In this document: positions 37,901-50,189 of the stretch, one piece after another
Layout of the letters: every line of letters begins with the position of its first letter
How positions within the stretch are numbered: the stretch's first letter is position 1
Assembly: GCF_033807715.1 (NCBI RefSeq)
Contig: NC_084599.1
Coordinates: 14,172,625 to 14,236,624, forward strand
Origin: Cololabis saira
Taxonomy: Eukaryota; Chordata; Actinopteri; Beloniformes; Belonidae
Reading direction: 5' to 3'
Length of the DNA stretch: 64,000 nt
The notes under the pieces: model-generated
The model's input: the letters and a program-made list of their open reading frames with translations, nothing else
Told to the model about the DNA's origin: nothing
Database searches by the model: none
Translations under genes and position numbers: made by a program

Positions 37901-39234
37901 ATTAAATACATGTTTTTCTCTATATTGACTGATCAGAAAAAAACAAAGTGCATTGTTTTAGCAGTAAACTTCCCCCATGATCCCTGTCAAAATGTTGTAT
38001 TTTTTTGCTGTTTGTAATAGAAAGAAAATCTAAAATGAAAAAATACGATATGATAATATGAGGATTACGATCAGATATGGAGATACATTTGTTAACACTG
38101 TTTGAACATTGTGTGCCAGAACGCTTCTGGGAAAAGTAGAACAGGCTATAATTTATTGAATTGCCACTAAACTGGGCTGTCTCGTAACACCAATTGCCAA
38201 ATGACCAATAAACAAATGGAAATGTCATCTTCTTTTTCTTAGCTCTTCATCAAAAGCTGATCTTACCATAATTCTCTTTTTCTCGTCCTCCAGCTTTTTT
38301 CATCCGGCTCTCATATTTGCATTTCTGCTGCTGCCAGTGTTTTACGCTCTCCATCACACAGTGGACACAAATGCCACAGAGACCCCTTGTCTTTCTCTTT
38401 TCTGTTTTTTTTTTTCTCTTTTTAATTAGGTAAATGGACTTGTGTCTGCTGGACCAGTTAGAGAAATCACTTTTTGGACTCCAGTCCTGTCATAATGATT
38501 TCTTTTATTAATGAAGTTCAGCTGAAAGTTATTAAAATCCTGCTGGGTAGTGTATCATGCACATTCTTAACTCACTGCTTTGACAAGGTGAACTCTATTG
38601 TCTCCATAAAGCAGAGATGACAAATGTTCACGCTGAACGGGGGATTTCACCCGCAGCTACAGCCTCAGCTCCTTCTCACACCTGGTCCTGACAGGTTGCA
38701 AACTGACTCTCCCACACCAGAAGGCTCGGCAGGTGGAGAGTTGGCACTGCCCATCTTTTCAGGGAGGGCCCGTCAGACACAACAAACACATTCTCAGACA
38801 GAGGATTATTATTGGATGTTGTTTTTGGAGATAATTATGTTAGATAATTATAACTATTAGCTATGCTGCGTCTCTTCAGCCGCTCCAGTGTCAATATTAT
38901 TTCAATTTCAATCTTGCAAGAGAGTACGAGCCCCAGGGGGAAAAACTGTGAGCGGCATAAAGACTGAGTTAAAAACACCACAAGGTGAATGACTTACTTA
39001 TCTCTGTAATAAAACTCTAACAACAACAATAATTAAGCTGCACTTTTTTTTATTTATTTGTACAGCAGTTTTCATAGTATATAAAAAAAACTCTTGACCA
39101 AACAAAACTTAATCACTTCGGTGTTGTTTCTGCTGGCACTTGCCAAAAGTGGGGGAAAATGAAATAAAAATCCCCTAAAAAACAGGAAGATTAAAACAAC
39201 GTAGAGCAGGCCTTGTAAAAATTCTATTAATTAT
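34960..39234. other. 4.3 kb of unique DNA, no gene recognised
   Basis: Mostly AT-rich, with T-runs at about 36880 and 38407 and an A-run joined to G7 at 37124-37142. Frames at 34866-35204 (minus, partly inside the hAT element), 35300-35530 and 38624-38860 (plus) have no recognisable domain. Confidence 0.4.
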
Positions 39235-40108
39235 TTAAAGGGGACCTATTATGAAAAACACGTTTTCTCTTGCTTTAACATATATAAAGTGGTCTCCCCT
39301 CAGCCTGCCAACTCAGAGAAGGAGGAAAGCAACCAAATTCTGCAGTGTCTGTACAGCCGCCCGGATGATCCGTCCAGTGTGATGTGGATCTACGAGATGT
39401 TCAGATTCTGCTCCCTTTCGTTATGTAACCAAAATGCAAAAAAACGCCTACAACTATAAAATCGTGTAACTGCATGCGAGCGTCCGACTATCGTAGCACT
39501 GCGTGACATCGGACGCTCTCTGTCCATCTCCCTCCAGCCAGCTGCCACTTTATTGAGTTTTTGTAGTGAAATGAGGAGGAATCATAGAGATAACTTCTCA
39601 TTTCAATTAACTGGATCAGCCGTTCCTCATCCACGACCGTTTCCTACAGCGCTTTCAACCGGCTTTCAACGCGAGCGACTGGAAGAAAATAGAAGCATAG
39701 CATCCGACTAATGTTCAGCTCAAAACGGTGCGCCGCGTTGCGCAGCGTCGCTCGCGGCCAGTTAGGACAGTCCAATAGAAAATAAAGCAATGGAATTGAT
39801 TTTGTTGCTGACGCTAGCTTCCATCGCATGCAGTTATGACACGGTAACTCCGCTGGCCGGAGCTTCCGCCATTTTTTCGTAGCGGTGTATCGCGTCATTC
39901 AGGCAGCCAATCAGCACAGAGCCTCATTATCATAGCCCCGCCCACTCAGAATCCTGCATAGATAATGAGGTTAGAGAATGGGATGATAAAGACATGGTTT
40001 AGAGACTGAATTTCTAATTTATTTAGCAAAAACAATCAAAAGCTTGTTTTTAAGACATTCAAGGCCTGTTTGAAATAGGTATTAGATGCCATAATAGGTC
40101 CCCTTTAA
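39235..40108. mobile_element. second TTAA-flanked element, T2/Kolobok-like
   Basis: It begins TTAAAGGGGACCTATTATG and ends with the exact reverse complement CATAATAGGTCCCCTTTAA, a perfect 19-bp inverted repeat that includes the TTAA target (874 bp in all). Both terminal regions match the copy at 17332-18549, including a segment with AATCAGC followed by ACAGAGCCTCATTATCAT. The middle has diverged. No transposase frame is present. Confidence 0.78.
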
Positions 40109-41254
40109 AAAACAAAGTTAACTCCAAGCACACCATCACATATTTAAATCATATGCAAGTAAATCAACTTTGATAAAATATTATGTCTTAAATATCTTTC
40201 TTGTTTTCTTGTCAAATCTAGGTACAGTATTACCCAGAATTCTTTGTTTCCCTGTTGTATGTGAGCATTTCTGCCTCTTGAGTGACTGTTTCAGCCACAG
40301 AGGGCTTTTGTGTGCTGCAGGTGTTTAGGTATAAGAGGCCGTGCTGCAGAGTTTTATTCCTGTGGGCCCCCCGAGGCCCCAAGGCCTGAGCTAAGAGAAA
40401 GACCAGAAGCTGTTTCAACTTCCTCTGCTGTTGTTTTGCACAAAGCGCAACCTCAAACATTGTATGTCAGACGACACAGCGACACATACACACACACACA
40501 AACACAAGTATTGCTTTCTTACTTTACAACATGTAATGGAAAAGTGGAAAGGTGGATTTCTCGAGGAAATTTTTTTTTTTGAACTTTCACATCTGAGATC
40601 ACAGCTGTTTTAAAAAATAGTTGTGATATGTAGTGATTCTAAAGAGACATTCAGTTTGCAAAGAAAAAAAATGTTTTGTCGATCAACATACATAGGAGAG
40701 CTGTCTCGTGTGTCTTTTTTTTCCACAAATGAAAAAAATGGAAGCTTATTATTAGAAGATTATTTTCATAAATTATACGTAGTGACAGTTTATTAATCAA
40801 CAATGTTATGGTTATTGCAGTTTTGCTTCGTGAATGAATTTCTCATCACGTTTACTGTGTTTTTTGAATCAGCGCTTCTGATGCCGCTGTCCCAACATGT
40901 GGCTCTCCACCACTTTTTAAAAAACAGTCTTGGTGTTTTCTTTCAGGAGTCTGTTGTCCAAGTGAATCCTCAGGTAAATATTATCCTCCACCACTTCAGT
41001 CTCTTCTCCAAGATGGAAGTAGTGTTCATTTCTTATGCCATTTTCATGTTCAAGATGAGTGTTTACCATGCTGTGCCACAAATCTTTCCACCAGCAGGTC
41101 TCTACTTCAACACTGACAGACACCTGAACAGCAGAAACATCTGAGTATTTCTGATCATGTCAGGAAGTGAAAGTATGACTTCCTCTAGTGCAGTGCTGCT
41201 GTCCTGCATGTTTTAGATGTTTCCTTGCATTGATATACCTGATTCAAATGAATG
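40109..41254. other. no gene recognised
   Basis: Unique sequence with a short CA tract (40487-40504) and a T-run at 40570. The frame at 40803-41144 (plus) has no recognisable domain. Confidence 0.4.
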
Positions 41255-41487
41255 GTCATAATTAGGGATGGGCTGTATGGACTAAAAAATGTATCACGAT
41301 AATTTCTGGGATTTATCCCGATAACGATAAAAATGACGATAAAAAACATACCAATTCAACTCCAGCTTTTCAACTATAAATCTATCTCGCTCTCAGATCC
41401 GCCATGTTTGTTACACAAAAACGTCATCAACGGGAATTTATCCTTTTTTCTTTCTTTCTTTCTGGCTCATTTCTTTCTTTCAGACTC

Positions 41488-41636
41488 CCTTCCTTCCTTC
41501 CTTCCTTCCTTCCTTCCTTCCTTCCTTCCTTCCTTCCTTCCTTCCTTCCTTCCTTCCTTCCTTCCTTCCTTCCTTCCTTCCTTCCTTCCTTCCTTCCTTC
41601 CTTCCTTCCTTCCTTCCTTCCTTCCTTCCTTCCTTC
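41488..41636. repeat. (CCTT)37 microsatellite
   Basis: A perfect tetranucleotide array of 149 bases within the hAT element; Phe/Leu/Pro/Ser and Arg/Lys/Glu/Gly frames across it are repeat translations. Confidence 0.97.
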
Positions 41637-41638
41637 AC

Positions 41639-41680
41639 GTACGTTGTGCGTGGATTTAACGCAGAACCATAAATCAGCTT
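41639..41680. mobile_element. right-end fragment of the foldback MITE
   Basis: ATTTAACGCAGAACCATAAA followed by TCAGC matches the right ends of the MITE copies at 2994-3108 and 18186-18265. The left part is missing and is replaced by the CCTT array. Confidence 0.6.
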
Positions 41681-42197
41681 TACACAAAAACGTCATCAAT
41701 GGGAATTTATCGTTTTTTACCGCGACATGACAAATTCTTACCGTGAGGAAGTTTTTGACGGTATATCGTGAACGGTAAAATATCGCCCATTCCTAGTCAT
41801 AATCAGCCTGTCATTAAGGTCTGTGCAAGTATGTTACTCACTTGTGTGTATCAGTCTGTGTTGCAGCAGGAGCACGTGTAAAACATGCAGGCCTACGCCT
41901 GCTCTAGTGCTGCTATGCTGCCATTGTGTCTCACAACCGTCTGTCAGTCTGTCAGCCAGTCAATAATCCAGGTGATTGGCTCCTGGGGTTTCTCACCCAG
42001 AAGTGAAGCCTGATTTGAGTTAGACACTTAAAAAGAAACATTAGCTTCAGTGACCTGCCCACCTTGTCCAGAAGTGGGTGGAGTTGGTAAAACAGGTTGT
42101 CTGTTGGGCCAAATGTTCATGTAGAGGAGCAAGGCAGGACCCCACAGCTCTGTAAAACATTTCTTGACTATGGCGGGTGAAGAGGCATCATAGAAAG

Positions 42198-42554
42198 TCA
42201 CCTGCTGTCCACATGTGGACCACAACTGGCCCTCACAGACCTCAGGACTCTGGGGCTGAACTCATCTGGACCTGCAGGCTGGTTCAGCTTCAGTCTCTCC
42301 AGCTGTCTGTTCATCTGATTGCTGGTCTGTGTGGTCAAGGGCAGCAGAGGAGGATGCTGAACTTCCTTCCGAAATGAACCTATTAAAGAAAAACATGTTC
42401 GGTTCATTGGCTCTGTCAAGGCTTTCGTCAGTTTGATTCCCTTTCCACCTGACCACACACCCTGTATGTTGTTTTGTTGGAGTCTGCTTTCAGACCTGAA
42501 CATCTTGTGACTTACTCTGAGCTTGATTGGCAGGTCTTCCTGCCGGCTCCTCAT
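42198..42554 (-). pseudogene. LINE reverse-transcriptase remnant (L2/Rex1-like)
   Basis: The minus-strand frame contains QLERLKLNQPAGPDEFSPRV and then LRSVRASCG. In L2- and Rex1-type LINE polymerases a similar stretch (leucine/lysine-rich, then GPDG-x-SPR and LxxCA) lies at the start of the reverse transcriptase domain. The second Gly of the GPDG motif is replaced by Glu, and the frame stops soon after, so the catalytic core is missing. An adjacent minus-strand frame down to 42028 shows no motif I know. The copy is a short, inactive fragment; the precise clade is not determined. Confidence 0.5.
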
Positions 42555-42799
42555 TAATGCTGCTCTTGTTCAGCAGCTGGATGCTTTTCTACTCACAGAA
42601 CATACTCCACTTTTTCACATTCTCAATCACAGCATTGATGCTTGTATATTAACATTAGTTAAAAAAAATGTACAACAAAAAAAACTGATATCTCTCTTCC
42701 AGAAAAATAAGGATATATTATTTGCTTATTATAGCAGAATTTAGGGTAATCTGTTTTCAAGTTCAATAAGGGGGTGAAAAGATTAATTTAGGCTAAATT

Positions 42800-42805
42800 T
42801 ATATA

Positions 42806-42866
<61 letters not shown>
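42800..42866. repeat. (TA)n microsatellite, left half
   Basis: A TA run that directly abuts the left end of the MITE at 42867. Confidence 0.93.
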
Positions 42867-42871
<5 letters not shown>

Positions 42872-43352
42872 TTCTGGACTATAAGCTGCACCCGTATATA
42901 AGCCGCATCCGCTCTATTTTTAAAAAAATTAAAAAAAAAAAAAAGATATGCAAGCCGCAGATATTTATGTTGTTAGATTAGATATTTATTACATGTACAG
43001 AATGATTTTGAACTGTAAATGATGTACATGTTTGTACCTAAATAGATCTTTCCTAACAGTGTCTTTTAACACGACAGCAACTTTTCTGATTAAAACAGGA
43101 CAGAACCAAGAGATAAAAAACAGTATTTATTTATCTATTCATCTGTTTGAAATCTGCTTCTACCTACTTCTATCTGCTAAAGAAGAAGTAGCGTATTCTT
43201 CTTTGCATTTATTTTGTCTTAGTTTTTATTCTAATTCCGGTTAGCACTCCCCTGAGCGGTGGAAGAAAAATCCACAGAATAGCCGCACCTTTGTATAAGC
43301 TGCATGGTTGAAAACCTATGAAAAAAGTAGCGGCTTATAGTCCAGAAAATAC

Positions 43353-43355
<3 letters not shown>
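42867..43355. mobile_element. MITE inserted in a TA microsatellite
   Basis: The left end ATTTTCTGGACTATAAGCTG and the right end CGGCTTATAGTCCAGAAAAT are inverted repeats with one mismatch, each followed by TA-repeat DNA. The TA target and terminal form suggest a Tc1/mariner-type non-autonomous element, one of the dispersed CTATAAG-type families of vertebrates. It is 489 bp, with no transposase frame. Confidence 0.65.
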
Positions 43356-43389
<34 letters not shown>

Positions 43390-43392
43390 GTA

Positions 43393-43482
<90 letters not shown>
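43355..43482. repeat. (TA)n microsatellite, right half
   Basis: TA repeats with a few TATG interruptions, over 120 bases, abutting the right end of the MITE. Confidence 0.95.
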
Positions 43483-43485
<3 letters not shown>

Positions 43486-44530
43486 TAGCCAAATGTAACC
43501 CTAACTAAGGGAGATGATCTGTAATAGTAGACTGTAAACAGAGTCCAGTCAGACGGTAGAGCACCAGAGCAGCGGGCTCCCAGAATGGATTGTGTTCGCG
43601 TCTCTAAAGCCCTGGAGCCACAACACTGACCTTTCCTGTTATGGAAATGTGCTGCTGACTGTTCTAGGCCCACAGCCACACACTGCTTGTTTGAGTTGTC
43701 ACACAGGGCCCCTTTCTGCTGCCAACCTCTTTCCTGAAGACTGCTTTTACTGTTCGTGCTGCTATGTGAACCCACGTTTATGTGGCATTGTTCGGCAGAA
43801 TGGCACAGCGTGTTCCCTCTTTATGCTTTTAGCTGCCTTTATTTTGGCACCCTTATCTACACCGCCTGCCTGGTACAATTGTATGGAGTTCTACTTTGAA
43901 CTTCTCATAATAACCGAAAAATAATATCTGGCCTGGTCTGTGTGAGTGTTGGCTGCTAACCAGTTGATTTGGGATTTTAACCTCTTTAAAAGAGTACAGG
44001 ACTGTTTACTATTTTGTTCCCCACCTAATTTCAAGCTGCTTACTGTTGCTGAGCCGCTCTCCCGCTTGTCACTTTGATGAGGGCCAAAAAGTGAGGTGAC
44101 ATGTTTTGTTTTCTCAGAGAAAACATAGCGTACGTGTGGGGTTTTGTGAGTGTCATCAGCCCCCCCCAAATACTTTCCACGTGTGGTGTGATTAGAGAGC
44201 AATTTGCTCCGTGACGATCCGACCCAAGAAAAACACCTTCTTTATTAAAACAAAACAAACTACCCAATTTAGCCCCAAAGACACAGGACCCAATGGCTTA
44301 CCATTAACACATCACATGTATGGATTAGATTATATTTATAATCAAATATAGGTTTTAGGGGTTAATCAGAGCACATGGCATGATCCTCATTGTGACAGGT
44401 TGAAGCTTCACTCCGAGACCTGTAGCATGTGCACTGAAAGCTTAAAGGAACAGGACTGAAGTGATTATTAGAAGAAACATTGATTCAAAGGATTAAAAGA
44501 CAGTTTTCACACAATCCTCTGTACTGTGTG
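43483..44530. other. no gene recognised
   Basis: Unique sequence; frames at 43592-43924 (plus) and 43485-44267 (minus) have no recognisable domain. Confidence 0.4.
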
Positions 44531-45283
44531 TATCTTTCTATATTTCTGTTTCATATTTTTTATTGATGCAAACGTAACAAAGGCACTTACATACACCAGG
44601 GCACATTGGTGACAGCAATGAACGTGGTTGTACGCATCAGAGAATTTAAATTTACATATTTTTTAAGAACAAATAAAGATAATACAAAACAAGACTAGAT
44701 AAACAATATAATAAAATAGACATAGTCTGTATGAAATAATCAACTGGGCATATAAGGATAAACAAAAAGTAAAGATCTTAAAAAAAAGAAAAAAAAAAGA
44801 AAAAAGAAAAGAAAACCTAAGTAAAAAACTAAAAAAAAATAAATAAATAATAATAAAAAAAAATTAAAAAAATAAATAAATAAAAAGGGTGTGGGGGGGT
44901 GGTTACGTTGTCGCAAAGAAGTCCATAAACGGTTGCCATTTATTATAGAACTTGTTCAAGTTTCCCCTCCTTGAGTATCTAATTCTTTCTACTTTTAAAA
45001 GGGACATAACCTCGTTAATCCACTGTGTACTGGAAGGGGCTGTTGTGGATTTCCAGTTAAGAAGGAGGTGGCGTTTAGCAATCACAGAGGTGAAAGCCAA
45101 TACTTCCAATTCCTTAGTAGAATATCGGGTGTATTCCTCAGGAAGACCAAAAATGCCAATGTGTGGTGAAGCGTCAATAGTTTTTGAAAATACCTTGGAC
45201 ATGGTGTCGAAGTAAACTTGCCAAAAATTTGTCAGGGCTGGACAAGAGAAAAACATATGCGTAAGATATCTTTCTATATTTCT
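44531..45283 (-). mobile_element. 5'-truncated L1 retrotransposon with 17-bp target duplication
   Basis: TATCTTTCTATATTTCT occurs at 44531-44547 and again at 45267-45283, a perfect 17-bp target duplication. The insert (44548-45266) is on the minus strand. It starts within the end of ORF2, continues through a 350-base A/T-rich 3' untranslated region and ends near an AATAAA signal. About 720 bp remain of an element that is normally several kilobases. The intact C-terminal frame and exact duplication suggest a fairly recent insertion. Confidence 0.85.
44903..45256 (-). pseudogene. L1 ORF2 C-terminal fragment
   Basis: An open minus-strand frame of 117 codons ends at a stop at 44903. It contains FFSCPALTNFWQ near its start, then a Leu/Lys-rich helix-type stretch with IAKRHLLLNWKS, and closes with NKWQPFMDFFATT. 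The Cys-Pro-x-x-x-x-Phe-Trp motif followed by a WK-S turn and a final W-x-PF segment is the C-terminal region of vertebrate L1 ORF2, after the reverse transcriptase. The apparent Met start is not real: the frame is cut by the 5' truncation at 45266. It is uninterrupted, which fits a young copy, but codes no enzyme. Confidence 0.82.
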
Positions 45284-48200
45284 AAAAGGAAATTTCCATA
45301 TATTTGCTGCACGTCATGGAGCTCAGAAGCCTCAACGCCTCTTCACGGCATTTGCATCAGTAGCAAGGGAAACCTATTGAACAGTGTAATGTTGCGGCGG
45401 TTACGTTTCACATTGTTTTAAAATGAAACAGATTGTACCCTGGGGAACTGTATCATGTTGGATTAAACACAGAACAAGCTCCCTTGAAAAATAAATAGTT
45501 CTTCACTGATGTGGCTGCAGTGTCGGGCAGAGAGAACGATCTACAGCACTCGTTCTGCACAAATGGGGTATTTGGCCAGAGATGTTGGGCCACAAGAAAG
45601 CCTCCTGAGCAGCGGGAATTAAACAGTGTGACGTAAACCATGATCAGTCTTTCTGTGCTATAAAAATAGATTCCAGCAGACATCTTTGCCAGGAGAAATC
45701 TGTGTGAAATTTCACTTGAAATATCCTGGAAATGCCACGCAGCTTAGCTCTGCTGCTTAAGCTGGTGACGTGGTCCGTTTTGAGAGCATTTGTGGCCCCA
45801 GAAAGCCCTCAAAGAACAGTAATCACTTTGCTGGCATTTATGGGATGTAACCGTAGCAAAGCAGGCCTTAGCAGTAGACCGTTCAGTCTAAGCCTGGATT
45901 GTTGTCGGAGGAAATATGTAATGCAAGGTAAACCGCTATGCTTTTCAGATGCCTTTATTAATGTAGACATTCTGGATACGTTTTAGTACGATTTTTACAC
46001 TAATAAAAGCAAGCTGGATGCGGGTTTTATTCTGAAATCCCTCTGCTGCTTCAGTCATGAACTTCTGCAGACATCTCTGATAAAACTGTCTATTTGTCAA
46101 AGCTGCGATTTCCAGACCACATCTCCTCTCAGGTGTTTTTAGAAGAGCACAAAAAAAAGAAGAAGAAAGCGTGTAGAAAGGACAGGGTTAACGTATCTCT
46201 ACACAGTTTCTGTCGAACAGGGCAATTCCCTTTCTGTCCATCTTTTTGTCAGCTCTACAAAAGGAAGGAAAAAAATGCATTAGATTCTGCATACAGTAGT
46301 TTTCATATGAGTAAGAGACACTTTTTAACTTCCAAAATCTTGTTTTGTATGCTTCAGTGGACTTTTGCTTTCTGTGTGACCCTTCAGTGTTTTGGTTTTT
46401 CCTTCTTTCACTCTCTCTTCCTCAAACGTGTTGTTTCTCAACGCTAACCGGCTGAACGGCCGGTGAAAAGTTGACTGCTAGCCAGATTTGTTCACGCACT
46501 GCACCTTCAAGTCACAGTCATTATTATTATATTTTATATCTAATGTGAAAAATTCATTGACGGCCAAATCAAAATGTGCTTTGTATAAAATAAATAAATA
46601 AAAAATGCTGGCATCTAACATAATAAGTAATTAGTTGCTTACTGGTGTTCACTCCTAACGACCTGGTCTGCTCAAACACAAAAAGTCAAGACTGGAGACA
46701 GTGTTTATTTGAACATTTGAACCGTGGCAGCTTTGCCAGAACTTAACCAGAGTTCTGGCAGCCGTTTCCTCTCCATCACCGCTCGTTTCAAATTATGTTT
46801 TGACATCAGCATCTGAAACCAGGATGGCTGAACAGATACAATAAGAAACTATTTTAAAGTTATATTAGTTAGTATCAGAGGTTACGATGAGATCAGATTA
46901 GCTAGGCAAGCAAGTGTGCTGTAACTGAGGTTGGTTTATGTCTCAAACACCGTCTGGGCCACTTCATCCCACCCCGTTTTCCCATTTTTGGATTATCTGG
47001 GGTTGGTCGGAGTCACCTCCTGCTAAAATGGTGGAACGAGGAGCAGAAAGTTGAATAGAGATTGTAAACAACGCAACAACGCCACCCTGGGAATTTCACC
47101 CAGAGATCTGCAGACCGCAGTGTTCCAGACTTTAATGAGTGCATTTATTAACCAACTTCTGCATTTTGTGGGACTTCAGACACTTCAGAAAGTCTCAACA
47201 GAAGTGAAAAGATGAAAAAGACCAAACAAGAGTGACTCTAGGACAGTCTAAAGCAACTGAACCTCCAGCTGAGGCCTCTCTGAGCTACTTGAAAACCTCC
47301 TTTGTTGCACTTAGCAGGTGTTTGCTTCAAGACCAAAGTACAAACCGGCCAAAACAAAAGTTTGTGTTCATGGTTGTCCTTATTGTCATTACATTAAAAG
47401 TCAAATGCAGCTGATCTGTACCCTAACTGTGTGTATAGTATGGATATTAATCAAATCACTGACACAGAACATTGTTTGGTTTGACGTAACGCATAAATGT
47501 TTTGCTTTAGCCGTTTTTATTTAGGTATGTTGATACGCTGAAATAATGTCACAGCGTTGATTTGGAAAGAAAAAACTAGGCATCTAGCCTGTTTGCAAAA
47601 GAGAAATTGGATTAACAATTACAATTCACTATTTTGTAACATTTGTTTCTGCTTGTTTTAAATTTTAGCCTTGATATTGTTAGACTAGCATACCCTCAAG
47701 GATCTAGAAAATGAGACGTTGACTTAGCTACGATCTTGAAAAGAGGAAGTTGGTTGAAGTGTTGTTATTGTGAGATTGCTGTCGAGTTTGGTAGATTTTG
47801 TTTCACAGATCACATGTTATTGATCTTCAGTAGTTTCATAAAATATCACAGTTTGGTGCTGATATTTATCTGCTCCTGGTTGAGCCCCTTTCCTTTTGTT
47901 TTCTCCTTCTCTACTTCTTCCCGAGGCCAGGTGCCGGTCCTAGGATATTGGTGGCTCTAACGTAGATTTTGTTTGGGGTCTCAAAAAAACGTGCAAACAC
48001 CAGAAATCTACTTCTGTCTCATGCGTCATTATCTAAAACGTGAACCCAATGTCAGATGGACATCAAAAGATCACAGTGATTCATAGCCCATAAACCTTTA
48101 TATCTGCTTATCTTAGTTTATATTTGTGCTTCTTAAGTAGTGGGAAAAAAGACACAAGAACCCACAGACTGACTGTGTAATTCATAAAGCCACTGGAATG

Positions 48201-49683
48201 ACTAGAAAAAAATCTAGTTATTCAGACTCAGTTCCTCTCGACGGCGGTGTGGTAGTGAAAGTAAGATAAACTTTTGTCTACTGCTATTTGAATCACAAAC
48301 ACGGCCAAATATAGCACACATATGCCACTAGCAGTCACACATTCATGCCTCTCAAGAACATGCACGTAAACGATCACCAGAAACTCCTCTTTCTTCATTT
48401 CCATTATTCATGACAAAGGCACTGACAAGTCGAGGCCACCGTTAAGTACAGTAGGGATCTCTTTTTCAAGGACTTGGCCCACTGAAGTCTTAAACACAAA
48501 AGTCTAAGTCTGTTCTTTCAGCGCTTCCCTGAGCAGTTTTCATCATCACTGCAACAGACAAGATTCCAGTTCTGGTGCCAGCCCAAATAACGGCTGTGTA
48601 ACGTCTGTTTGAACGGGTGCGCGGTCGACTGTGTCAGCATGTGTGCGTTTTGGACCGGAGAAGCAGAGAGTTAGTGAGTGTGGAGGAGTCCAGCGGTTCA
48701 GGAAAAGGAGAGATGAAACCATCAGAGCAATCCTTGGCTTGTGCCATGAGACAGCAGCCGTTGGCACACGACTAACAAGTACATTAGTGTGTGTAGCATT
48801 GAGTAATTGCAAATGTGTGGGTTGTTTCACTACTGTATTAGCTGTGCCCTTATAAAGATGGGTGGCAGGATATACTGTTCTCATACTGAGATGCCATATT
48901 AAATAAACACTAAGTAGTGAGTGGTGAGCCAGTGTGTATGTGTATGGAGAGAAATGGTGTCTTTCTCCGTGTGAGGCCTTTTCAGGCTTTAGGAGCCAGA
49001 ACACCACAGGCTTCTTGATGTAAAAATAGACTGCACTTATAGTCCCTAAATGCTCTGTATAGACAGTCCAGAGACAAGCTCAATTACAGCATTTGGATGG
49101 AGAGGGATGGTCATAGTTGCCTCATTTCCACTGCTTATTTACTCCAAAAATATATTATGTGAATTGGGATTCAGCCTTACATTACCTCAAAAGCAAGTAA
49201 GCTCTGAGTCTAAGTCATTTGTTTATTTTAATTAGCAATTTGAAGTTCATAGGTGCTGCATTCGATTAGTGATAAATTCATTATTCATGGTCAAAAGTTT
49301 AATTTTTTTTTAAACTACATCAGATAAGATTACATAAAGTAATTTTGTAGCTCCCGTGGCCATTACTCTAAACCTACTCAGCAGGAAATGTGAGGTCAGT
49401 GTCACAGGCCGGGATTCCTACCAGGACTTCCTGCACGCGGACGGTATGCCTGCTAAACATGCTGCACCTGCTCAACCCAGTCAGCTATCCAGCACCCCAT
49501 AAAGCAACACATTTACAATACGTATCATCTGAGGCATGGTCTCTTGATCGACCGTGCGCAAAGCAAATGGCAAGCTGTCAACACTTTAGCTGCTTAGCAT
49601 TTAGCACTCTCTGGACTTCTGGGCTGTGAGTAAAGACTCAACAGTGTCATTGTCATTCATATTTTAGAGAGAATACATACTGA
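45284..49683. other. 4.4 kb of mostly unique DNA, no gene recognised
   Basis: The 153-residue minus-strand frame at 48546-49007 is the longest in the window but has no domain, signal peptide or splice context I recognise. Other frames (45732-45986, 46094-46447) are also unsupported. A short transposon-like end at 47929-47985 is listed separately. Confidence 0.4.
47929..47985. mobile_element. possible single hAT end
   Basis: CAGGTGCCGGTCCTAGGATA followed by TTGGTGGCTCTAA resembles a hAT terminus of the CAG-GCCGG type. No partner end was found within about 1 kb, so this may be a solitary fragment or chance. Confidence 0.3.
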
Positions 49684-49697
49684 ATATATACATATAC

Positions 49698-49768
<71 letters not shown>
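49684..49768. repeat. (TA)n microsatellite
   Basis: TA repeats with TACATA interruptions at the left, then about 33 uninterrupted TA units. Confidence 0.93.
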
Positions 49769-49772
<4 letters not shown>

Positions 49773-50189
49773 GAATAGTCTGGTAAGTCGAATGTTATTC
49801 ACAATAACATCGTTCAGTTGTAACTAATACAGAAAAATACACTCACATTTTAAATCATTCATCTTCAACGAATCCACAACTAAAAAGTGGAGGAGGTAAG
49901 CGTCGTACTACGTCCTGTTATCTGATTGGTTCATCGTTGCCAGTGACAGCGGACACCTGAAGTTAGTGTGAGGTTGGAACAACGTCATATTCCAACATTT
50001 GATTATAATTGGATTATGATATAGATGTGAAAATTGGGTTTATTACGGTAAAAACCTAACATTGGCTTGACGTGTAATCATAGTAAGGTAACATTAACTA
50101 GATGTTGATGATGGCTGCTGGCTAGAACTACATAATTAGTTATAACGTTGTCTGACGTTGCAACCCATATCCAACTTTAATACAACATC
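49769..50189. other. no gene recognised
   Basis: Possibly the outer part of the DNA element that ends at 50419, but its left terminus was not found. Confidence 0.35.

Larger units (their letters stand above)
41255..41803. mobile_element. hAT element with internal tetranucleotide array
   Basis: The element is 41263-41795 (533 bp), flanked by GTCATAAT at 41255-41262 and 41796-41803. The ends TAGGGATGGGC and GCCCATTCCTA are inverted repeats with one mismatch. Inside, a segment beginning TTACACAAAAACGTCATCAA is present twice (41411-41447 and 41680-41716), bracketing a (TTCC)n array and a MITE fragment. No transposase frame is present. Confidence 0.82.

Noticed and set aside
48546..49007. Longest open frame in the window (153 codons, minus strand)
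   Set aside because: No recognisable domain, signal peptide, membrane segment pattern or splice context; composition is like surrounding unique DNA. One such frame is expected by chance in 64 kb.
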